This document shows, one piece after another, positions 5,666-13,449 of a stretch of 13,449 nt of DNA (the stretch's first letter is position 1; each line of letters starts with the position of its first letter). Origin of the DNA: Roseimaritima sp. (lineage in GTDB: Bacteria > Planctomycetota > Planctomycetia > Pirellulales > Pirellulaceae); NCBI GenBank assembly GCA_007124075.1, contig SLFV01000436.1:1-13449 (forward strand), read 5' to 3'. The translations under genes were made by a program, and so were the position numbers. The notes under the pieces were generated by a model that ran no database searches, was not told the DNA's origin, and saw only the letters and a list, made by a program, of their open reading frames with translations.

Positions 5666-7159
5666 ATGTCTACCACAGATAGTCCCGAAGGAGTCGAGTC
5701 GACCATTCCGGAAACTCCCCTTCTGCAATTGGAAACCCAGGTGGACAGCCCTCACGCCTGTTTGCGACACGTGGTGGTTACCATCCCTCGCGACGAGGTA
5801 AGGCGGTATCTGAAGCAGGAGTACGACCAATTGGTTCCGGAGGCTCAGGTTCCGGGTTTTCGTCCTGGTCGCGCGCCGCGTCAATTGGTCGAAAAACAGT
5901 TCAAGGAGCGGGTGTTCGAGCGGGTGAAGGGGTCGCTGTTGATGGACAGTTTGACCCAGGTAACCGAGTCCGCAGGTTTTTCCGCGATCGGTGAGCCTGA
6001 TTTTGACTTCGATTCGATCGAGCTTCCTGATGATGGCGATTTCCGTTACGAGTTTTCGGTCGAAGTCCGTCCTGAATTTGATACCCCGGTGATTACGGGT
6101 CTTAGTTTGAATCGATCGGTCGAGGTCGTTTCCGACGAGGATGTGATGAATTCGCTCAATTCGTTATTGCAGCGATACGGGCGTAGTGAGGCGACCGAAC
6201 AGCCCGCCGCGGTCGGGGATGAGTTGTCGATCAATGCGGTGTTTTCTCGCAACGGCCAGGAGCTTAGCAGGTTGGAAGAGGGTACGGTCTTCTTGCGTCC
6301 TGCGTTGAGTTTCCATGACGCCAGGATGGAAGGTTTTGGCGAATTGATGACCGGCGCTGTGGAAGGTGAACGTCGTCGGGGAACCTTGCAGCTATCGGCT
6401 GGGCACGAAGACCAGGAGTTGGCGGGAGCAGAGGTTGATGTTGAATTTGAAGTTATCGAAGTGCGGAAGTATCACGCACCGAAACTGACTACCAGTTTCT
6501 TGGACGATCTAGGTGGATTCGAATCGGCAGAGGAGTTGCGGGGCTTCGTCCGTGGTTCTTTGCAGCGCCAGGCGGATTACCGGCAGCAACAGCAATTGCG
6601 GGAACAGATTACGTCGAAACTGCTGGAGAGTACCAGTTTTGATTTGCCGGTCGATTTGGTTCGTCGTCAGACCAAGCGAGAATTGGAGCGTAAGGTGCTG
6701 GAGTTGAGGCGGAGTGGCTTTTCCGATGATCAGATTGGCTTGTACTCCAACACGATTCGCCAAAACGCTCAGGCGATCGTTGAGTCATCCATTCGCGAGC
6801 ATTTTATTTTAGAGAAGATTGCTGAGGAAAATGAGATCGACGCCGATGAATCAGAGTACGAACAGGAGGTCGCATTGATCGCGCAACAGCGGGGAGAATC
6901 GGCGCGGCGGGTCAGGGCGCGGCTGGAAAAGCAAGGCCAGATGGATGCCCTTCGCAATCAAATCGTCGAACGCAAAGTCATCGAAATGATCGTTTCCCAG
7001 GCTACGATCACCGATGTGGAGGCCAGCGGCAGCACGAGCGGTGAGTTGGAACAAGAGCATGCGGTGGAATTTGATGTGATCCCGGTAGTCGACGAGGCTT
7101 CGGCGATTCCCGCAGCCAAGTACGACGATCATGGCCCCGCGACCGACGACAAATCTTAG
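5666..7159 (+). CDS. tig: Trigger factor, ribosome-associated chaperone with a divergent PPIase domain
   Basis: The 497-residue product is the chaperone that meets nascent chains at the ribosome exit tunnel. The N-terminal ribosome-binding domain carries the signature GFRPGRAP at 64-71. Residues about 183-268 correspond to the FKBP-like domain (GDELSINAVF to FEVIEVRKY). The usual FPEEY/FPEDY aromatic cluster is replaced by SAGHEDQE, so prolyl isomerase activity is doubtful. Residues about 275-445 are the helical substrate-binding arms, followed by an acidic tail of about 50 residues; the family is usually 430-450 long. The frame is open back into the tRNA gene, but the ATG at 5666 is the first sensible start. 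Its ribosome-binding site is weak (GTAGG touching the ATG). Unlike many bacteria, no clpP or clpX follows; gatB is convergent. Confidence 0.93.
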   Translation: MSTTDSPEGVESTIPETPLLQLETQVDSPHACLRHVVVTIPRDEVRRYLKQEYDQLVPEAQVPGFRPGRAPRQLVEKQFKERVFERVKGSLLMDSLTQVTESAGFSAIGEPDFDFDSIELPDDGDFRYEFSVEVRPEFDTPVITGLSLNRSVEVVSDEDVMNSLNSLLQRYGRSEATEQPAAVGDELSINAVFSRNGQELSRLEEGTVFLRPALSFHDARMEGFGELMTGAVEGERRRGTLQLSAGHEDQELAGAEVDVEFEVIEVRKYHAPKLTTSFLDDLGGFESAEELRGFVRGSLQRQADYRQQQQLREQITSKLLESTSFDLPVDLVRRQTKRELERKVLELRRSGFSDDQIGLYSNTIRQNAQAIVESSIREHFILEKIAEENEIDADESEYEQEVALIAQQRGESARRVRARLEKQGQMDALRNQIVERKVIEMIVSQATITDVEASGSTSGELEQEHAVEFDVIPVVDEASAIPAAKYDDHGPATDDKS

Positions 7160-7212
7160 GCGTGCTGGGTCGTTTGCAGGGTTTATTGATGTGTTACGCT
7201 CAAGCCAGGCTA

Positions 7213-7250
7213 CGACCCTTCGAGGTCTCCGCAGGGTCGGGTCTTTTCTT
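7213..7250 (+). terminator. Intrinsic terminator-like hairpin after tig
   Basis: CGACCCT (7213-7219) pairs perfectly with AGGGTCG (7233-7239) around a 13-base loop and is followed by GGTCTTTTCTT. It lies about 54 bases after the tig stop. The long loop and interrupted T-run make it moderate in strength. Confidence 0.5.
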
Positions 7251-7277
7251 CAGCAGCCTATTTGGCTTGGGCTGCTG
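7251..7277. terminator. Second hairpin between convergent tig and gatB
   Basis: CAGCAGCC (7251-7258) pairs with GGCTGCTG (7270-7277) around an 11-base loop, immediately after the first hairpin. It is 39 bases beyond the gatB stop on the minus strand. No T-run follows on the minus strand and none on the plus strand, so a role in ending gatB transcripts, perhaps by stabilising the 3' end, is only inferred. Confidence 0.35.
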
Positions 7278-7316
7278 GTCGCCGGTGATCCGAAGCGGCC
7301 TGTTTGAGGACTGGCT

Positions 7317-8806
<1,490 letters not shown>

Positions 8807-8810
<4 letters not shown>

Positions 8811-10294
8811 TGAGGCGGCCTCCGCGTATGATGCTCGGTTGCCTGCTGGAAGGCCCCCGCAGCGCGGTAAAGGGCGGGTTCATGCAGCGGAGCGGCCTGC
8901 AATTGGATTCCGACCGGCAAAGCATCTGCCGTTTTCCCTGCGGGTACGGCCAACGCTGGCAAACCGGCCAGGTTCGCGCCTACGGTAAACAAGTCACACA
9001 AGTACATCTGCAATGGATCATCCATTTTTTCACCCAAGCGAAATGCCGGAGTGGGAGTAACCGGCCCAAGCAAAATATCGACTTTGGCGAAGGCATCGTC
9101 ATAATCTTGCCGAATCAATCGTCGTACCGATAAGGCTTTCGTGTAATACTTTGCCGCGTAGCCCTCGCTAAGCGCATACGTCCCCAGCATGATGCGACGT
9201 TTGACCTCGGGGCCAAAGCCGTCGTCGCGACTGTGGCAATACATCGCCATCAGCGGGCCAAACTTTTGGACGACCTCCCTCGTTCCCAGGCTGCGAAATC
9301 CGTAATGTGCCCCATCGTAGCGTGACAGATTACTGCTGGCTTCGCAGGGGGCAATGATGTAGTAGGTTGGCACCCAGTAGCGAGAGTACTGGAAGCGAAC
9401 ATCGATCAATTCCGCCCCCGCGTCGCGAAAGACATCGATTGCGGCTTGGACGGCTTGTCTCGCGTCGTCGTCCAATCCCGGGTTTTCCAGTTGGTCGCGG
9501 ATAACGCCGATCCGCATCCCCCGCACATCGGCTTGAGCGACCGCCAGCGAGTAATCATCCACCGCTGCGGGCAGCGACGTCGAATCACGAGGATCGTGGC
9601 CCGCAATGACCGACATCAGTAAAGCGTTATCGGCGGCATCCCAGGACATCGGGCCAATCTGGTCCAAGCTGCTAGCAAACGCAACCAAACCGTAGCGACT
9701 GACCCGTCCGTAGGTCGGCTTCATTCCCGTGATCCCGCAGAAAGCCGCCGGTTGCCGAATCGAACCACCGGTGTCGCTGCCCAGGCTAAGCGGCACATCG
9801 CAAGCCGCCACCGCCGCCGCAGCTCCCCCGCTACTGCCACCCGGAGTTCGTGTCCGATCCCAAGGGTTGTAGGTCGGCCCACAGGCACTGTTTTCCGTGC
9901 TTGCCCCCATGGCAAATTCATCCATGTTGGTCTTCCCGATCAGCAATGCGTCGGCCGCCCGCAATTTTGCGATGACTGTCGCATCGTAGGGCGACATGTA
10001 ATCGCGCAACATCCGCGACGCGCAGGTCGTGGGCATCTCCGTGGTACACAGTACATCCTTGACCGCTACCGGAATCCCCGCCAATCGTCCCAATGGCTGA
10101 CCGGCGCTGCGCCGTTTGTCCAGCTCCTCGGCTTGGCGGATGACCGCTTCACCAGCCACATGATTAAAGGCGTTAATCGCTGGTTCGGAAGCTTCGATTC
10201 GACGCAATGCCTCCTGTGCGACCTCAACCGCCGTAGCCTCTCCGCTGGTCAAAAGTTGGGAAAGTTGTGCGGCGGAATCAAGCGGTACGGTCAT
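8807..10294 (-). CDS. gatA: GatA: Asp/Glu-tRNA amidotransferase subunit A (amidase)
   Basis: The 495-residue product is the glutaminase subunit of GatCAB: it releases ammonia from glutamine and passes it to GatB. The amidase-signature triad is visible as Lys79 (GIPVAVKDV), Ser154 (TPGGSSGG) and Ser178 (SDTGGSIRQP). These positions equal those known for Staphylococcus aureus GatA, which supports the ATG at 10294 rather than the open frame extending to 10384. The start has only a weak GGA upstream. A perfect AGGAGGT sits 45 bases before it, in front of a 15-codon frame whose stop overlaps this ATG. The gap to gatC is 166 bases, long for this operon. The stop overlaps gatB by four bases. Confidence 0.96.
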
Positions 10295-10346
10295 CGGCAA
10301 TCCAAGGTGCTTGGGGCGGGAAACAAAGGCAGAATCACTACCTCCT
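10291..10346 (-). promoter_or_regulatory. Strong ribosome-binding sequence with 15-codon frame overlapping the gatA start
   Basis: On the minus strand AGGAGGT (10340-10346) is followed one base later by a GTG (10336-10338). That GTG opens a frame of 15 codons ending in TGA at 10291-10293, which overlaps the gatA ATG as ATGA. The same frame also contains ATT and CTG at more usual spacings of 4 and 7 bases. It could be a leader peptide that couples ribosomes to gatA, whose own binding site is weak. The GTG spacing is too short for a good start, so this is tentative. Confidence 0.3.
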
Positions 10347-10460
10347 GTACCGATTCGAACGATGATTTTGTCACCGGGAAGCAAACGGGTCGGCGTGCCC
10401 CCTTGGTGGAATCGCCTATTGGGAGGGGGGTGAGCTAGTTGCGTTATTGGCGAGCCGCTC

Positions 10461-10760
10461 CTAGCCGTTACCGCCTGGCAACACTGGCGGCACCAAGAAA
10501 TGCTCTCCGTCGGCCTGGGGGGCGTTGGCCAGTGCGGCGGAGCGTTGCAATCCGTCCGCTACTTGGTCCGCTGCCCAGCAGTTTTGGATGTCCAACGCCG
10601 TCGTCATCGGTTCGACCTGATCAGTATTCAGTTCCGCAAGCTGTTGGACGAATTCAAGAATCCGCTCCAGTTGCGGTCCGACCATGCGGACCTCCTCGGC
10701 GGTCAGTTCCAGCCGCGCAAGCCGTGCGAGTTGTCGAATTTCTTGCTCGGAAAACGCCAT
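10461..10760 (-). CDS. gatC: GatC: Asp/Glu-tRNA amidotransferase subunit C
   Basis: The 99-residue product is the small subunit that wraps around GatA and GatB and stabilises the complex. The N-terminal helix pair ARLARLELTAEEVRMVGPQL and ILEFVQQLAELNTDQVEP (34-51) is typical, as is the end ANAPQADGEHFLVPPVL. The middle, normally a loop with RxD, is divergent here (LDIQNCWAADQVADGLQRSA). The ATG has no clear ribosome-binding site, but it lies only 11 bases after the rpmB stop, so translation is probably coupled to rpmB. Length is normal. Confidence 0.93.
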   Translation of the reverse strand: MAFSEQEIRQLARLARLELTAEEVRMVGPQLERILEFVQQLAELNTDQVEPMTTALDIQNCWAADQVADGLQRSAALANAPQADGEHFLVPPVLPGGNG

Positions 10761-10771
10761 CTCGCGGAAGC

Positions 10772-11047
10772 CTAACGCTGGGCTTTGGGGTCAGAAAGTT
10801 CAAAAGGTTTGACTCGCACCCGCTTGCGTACCGCCCCGCTGCGGATACAGGCTGTGCAGACCCGCATGGTCCTGTTCTCGCCATTGGGCAAAGTCACGTG
10901 TACTTTTTGCAGGTTGGGAACGAATTTACGGCGAGTAATGCCGGTTATCTTCGTGCCGACTCCCCCCAAGTATTTTGCTTTACCGCGGGTTTCCACCCGA
11001 TTGCCCATCTGGACCTTTTTACCGCACACTTCGCATTGCCGAGCCAT
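10772..11047 (-). CDS. rpmB: Ribosomal protein bL28 (zinc-ribbon form)
   Basis: The 91-residue product is large-subunit protein L28. MARQCEVCGKKVQMGNRV at the N-terminus and RRKFVPNLQKV at 39-49 are diagnostic. Cys5/Cys8 and Cys64/Cys67 form two CXXC pairs, so this is the zinc-binding (C+) form. The frame extends five codons further to a TTG, but the ATG at 11047 is correct: it begins with MARQ as in the family, and GGAG lies about 10 bases upstream. It is the first gene of the rpmB-gatC-gatA-gatB cluster, with a good promoter candidate about 95 bases upstream. rpmG, the frequent partner of rpmB, is absent. Confidence 0.96.
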   Translation of the reverse strand: MARQCEVCGKKVQMGNRVETRGKAKYLGGVGTKITGITRRKFVPNLQKVHVTLPNGENRTMRVCTACIRSGAVRKRVRVKPFELSDPKAQR

Positions 11048-11142
11048 CTTTGGTAACTCCAACGTGTCTTAGATTTATTCGCCTGCAAATCAGGTGATCG
11101 CCACCCGAGCTAATAGTTCCTGCCAACCGATTTAGGCCGCAT

Positions 11143-11170
11143 AGTATATCGAAGTCCTTGCTGCAGGCAA
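11143..11170 (-). promoter_or_regulatory. Sigma70-type promoter for rpmB-gatCAB
   Basis: On the minus strand TTGCCT (11165-11170) and TATACT (11143-11148) are separated by 16 bases. The -10 matches 5 of 6 consensus positions and the -35 matches 4. It lies between the recG stop and rpmB, leaving a leader of about 90 bases, and would start the rpmB-gatC-gatA-gatB transcript. Confidence 0.5.
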
Positions 11171-11262
11171 CCCGTCATTGGGCAACCCCAATCTTTCATC
11201 GCAACCAATCAATCGGAAGCGATGTTCAGCGCGAGGTCCGACCGACTGATCCGATCAAATCC

Positions 11263-13434
11263 TCAGGCGACGTCACCCAGCTCCAAAACCTCGCCATACC
11301 GCCGCAGGACCTGTTTTTTCAGTTGTTCGTACTCAGCAGCCTCCAGCAGTGGGTCCGCATCGATCAATTCCTGGGCCAGTTCTCGGGCCACCGTAAGGAT
11401 GGTTTGATCCCGCTGTAAATCCGCGATCCGCATCGGTGGCAACCCACTTTGCCGTGTTCCCAGAAGGTCACCGGGACCGCGCAGCCGGAAGTCGGCTTCG
11501 GCCAGTTCAAACCCATCGCTGGTCTGAGCGAAAATCTGCAGTCGCTCGTTCTCTTCAGGATCACCATCGCGATCCGTGAAAACACAGACATGACCGCCGA
11601 CGGTTCCCCTCGCGACTCGGCCACGCAGTTGATGCAGTTGGGCCAACCCGAAATGTTCGCCTCCTAGAATCGTCATCACCGTCGCGTTGGGGACATCAAT
11701 GCCGACTTCGATAACGGTCGTGCAGACCAGCACGTGGCACCGTCGCTGAGCAAACCGTTGCATCACTTCGTGCTTTGCCTCCGCTGGCAGTCGGCCATGC
11801 AGCAAATCGACACGGAAGCCCTGCAAGGGACCTGCGGTCAACTCAGCAAACACCTGTTGAGCGTTGGAAACCTGTTCTGCGGAGTCTTCCCCGTCAATCG
11901 CCAAGGTTGTCGAGTTTTGCATGGCCGCGGGGGCTGCGACGACACGCGGGGTAACAACATAGGCCTGCCTTCCCTCGCTGAGGTGCTGACGCACAAATTC
12001 CCACCAACGCGCACGCCACTGTTTCACTGCCAGGTAGGTCCGTACCGGTTTTCGCCCCGGCGGTTTTTCCCGCAGCGTGCTGATGTCCAAATCACCAAAC
12101 AGGGTCATCGCTAACGTTCGTGGGATCGGCGTGGCGGACAAAACCAAAGAATGCGGATCCAGTCCTCCCCTCCGCAGCATGGCGCGTTGCCCCACTCCAA
12201 ATTTGTGTTGTTCGTCAATTACCACCAATCCTAATTTTGCTGGCACTACCTGCCCGTACAGCAATGCTTGCGTGCCGACCAAGACGTCGACTTCGCCTGC
12301 GGCAAACCGATCCAGAATCTGCCGTCGCTGGGGGGCGGGCAGCGATCCGGTCAGCAGTCCCAGCCGTACCCGGCTGCCAGCTAAGGCACTGGACAGCGTG
12401 TTGTGATGTTGCCGCGCCAGGATTTCGGTCGGTGCCATCAGCATTGCTTGATGGCCGTGAGCGACCGTCAACAGCATCGCGTACTGAGCAATCACGGTCT
12501 TTCCGCTGCCAACATCACCCTGAATCAATCGATTCATTGGATACTGACGCCCCATATCGGCCGCGACTTCGGAAATCACCCGTTGTTGGTCGCCGGTCAA
12601 CGTAAATCCAAAGCGTCGATGGATCCGGCTGTCAATCTCGTTGTTCGCTGGCATCGCTGGCGCGGTTAGTTCGGTTGTCAGGCGACGACGTTGCAACGCC
12701 AACGCCAGTTGCAGAACCAGTAATTCTTGGAAGACAAACCTTCGTCGCGCCTGCTGCAGCGACGGATCGTCAGTCGGTTGATGCAAATGGCACAAAGCTT
12801 GATCGATGGGCAGCAACGCCGACGTCTGCAGTCGCTCGCCCGCCGCTTGTCGCAAACTGGGCGGCAGCACTTCGCGAATCAGCGGTGCCGCTTTGCGAAC
12901 GAGCGGCGGAATCAGGCGGCGCATCAAAGCCTGTTTGAGCCCCTCGGTCAAGCCATAGACCGGCAGGATACTTCCGCAGGGAAGTTCGTCATCTTCGCTC
13001 AAGATCGTCACCTGAGGATGGACAAACTCCATCCTTAGCCCCGACAAGCGAGGCCTGCCCGAGACCATCACTCGCATCCCCCTCGCAAGTTTTTCAAGCC
13101 AGAAGACTTGGTTGAAAAACAGCAGGCGTACCGCGTCCTGACCGGCCTCGACCAACGCACCGACAATGCAACGTCCATCCCCGGTGGTCCGCAGATCCAT
13201 TTCCGTGATCGTTCCCACCACGGCCGCATCGACACCATCACGCAACTGATTCAAGGGAGTCGGTGGTGCGGGGTATTCGTAATTGCGAGGGAAATAGAAA
13301 ACCGCATCCTGCACCGTTTGCAGTCCCAATTTAGCCAGTCGATTCGCGGTCTGAGAGTCGATTTCGTGCAGGTGCCCAAGCAACTGTCGCAGGAAGGCGC
13401 GGGACGAAATAGCGTCGGCAGCGGGATCTGGCAT
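11263..13434 (-). CDS. recG: RecG: ATP-dependent DNA helicase, fork regression
   Basis: The 723-residue product is the superfamily 2 helicase that reverses stalled forks and migrates Holliday junctions. The N-terminal wedge/OB region spans about 20-150 (KLGLQTVQDAVFYFPRNYE at 35-53). Walker A is QGDVGSGKT at 305-313. DEQH is at 407-410, followed by KFG. SATPIPRT at 433-440, LLHGR at 544-548, TTVIEVGIDVPNA at 572-584 and QLRGRVARG at 602-610 are the later motifs, and the C-terminus has GPGDLLGTRQSG (653-664). Motif VI reads GRVARG where most RecG proteins have GRVGRG, and about 15-20 extra residues sit near 498-517. Length is slightly above the usual 690. The ATG at 13434 has no good ribosome-binding site and the frame is open to the window edge, so the true start may lie outside. 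Confidence 0.95.
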   Translation of the reverse strand: MPDPAADAISSRAFLRQLLGHLHEIDSQTANRLAKLGLQTVQDAVFYFPRNYEYPAPPTPLNQLRDGVDAAVVGTITEMDLRTTGDGRCIVGALVEAGQDAVRLLFFNQVFWLEKLARGMRVMVSGRPRLSGLRMEFVHPQVTILSEDDELPCGSILPVYGLTEGLKQALMRRLIPPLVRKAAPLIREVLPPSLRQAAGERLQTSALLPIDQALCHLHQPTDDPSLQQARRRFVFQELLVLQLALALQRRRLTTELTAPAMPANNEIDSRIHRRFGFTLTGDQQRVISEVAADMGRQYPMNRLIQGDVGSGKTVIAQYAMLLTVAHGHQAMLMAPTEILARQHHNTLSSALAGSRVRLGLLTGSLPAPQRRQILDRFAAGEVDVLVGTQALLYGQVVPAKLGLVVIDEQHKFGVGQRAMLRRGGLDPHSLVLSATPIPRTLAMTLFGDLDISTLREKPPGRKPVRTYLAVKQWRARWWEFVRQHLSEGRQAYVVTPRVVAAPAAMQNSTTLAIDGEDSAEQVSNAQQVFAELTAGPLQGFRVDLLHGRLPAEAKHEVMQRFAQRRCHVLVCTTVIEVGIDVPNATVMTILGGEHFGLAQLHQLRGRVARGTVGGHVCVFTDRDGDPEENERLQIFAQTSDGFELAEADFRLRGPGDLLGTRQSGLPPMRIADLQRDQTILTVARELAQELIDADPLLEAAEYEQLKKQVLRRYGEVLELGDVA

Positions 13435-13449
13435 CAGAAAAATCTTTAA

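Noticed and set aside
10295..10384. N-terminal extension of GatA by 30 residues from a TTG
   Set aside because: With the ATG at 10294 the catalytic residues fall at 79, 154 and 178, as in characterised GatA; the extension is not family-like.

Overview
The window looks like chromosomal DNA from a planctomycete, most likely of the Pirellulaceae (Rhodopirellula and relatives). The signs are a PEP-CTERM exported protein, a fragment of a long beta-solenoid repeat protein, a small Cys/His protein whose layout I associate with planctomycetes, moderately high GC, and core genes arranged unlike Escherichia coli or Bacillus. The assignment rests on style and recalled family features, not on a database match.

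Layout. (1) Positions 1-1709 are an accessory region read on the minus strand. A beta-solenoid fragment runs off the left edge, and its upstream end is broken at about 715. Next to it is a compact non-coding module (about 715-965) with three iterated 19-base repeats and several hairpins. A PEP-CTERM protein gene follows, and its last codons lie inside that module. (2) Positions 1710-2060 hold no gene. (3) Positions 2061-4131 carry hisA (histidine biosynthesis) and queF on the minus strand and queE on the plus strand. queE and queF act at the start and end of the preQ1 branch of queuosine synthesis, and their predicted start codons are divergent and one base apart. (4) Positions 4177-5370 (plus) encode a small protein with a Cys/His cluster and a class I methyltransferase of the lysine-methyltransferase (family 16) type, probably co-transcribed with queE. 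(5) Positions 5412-7250 (plus) hold a promoter, tRNA-Gly(GCC), the trigger factor gene tig and a terminator-like hairpin. (6) Positions 7317-11170 (minus) form an apparent operon, promoter-rpmB-gatC-gatA-gatB: ribosomal protein L28 plus the three subunits of the tRNA-dependent amidotransferase. (7) Positions 11263-13434 (minus) encode the helicase RecG, with its start at the right edge.

Most of the window is housekeeping: translation (tRNA-Gly, L28, GatCAB), protein folding (trigger factor), tRNA modification (QueE/QueF), histidine synthesis and DNA repair (RecG). The least explained parts are the repeat module at 715-965 with the broken surface-protein gene beside it, the Cys/His protein plus methyltransferase pair, the one-base divergent queF/queE arrangement, and a strong ribosome-binding sequence with a 15-codon frame just before gatA. 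I found no convincing new defence system, CRISPR array, prophage or intact transposase gene.
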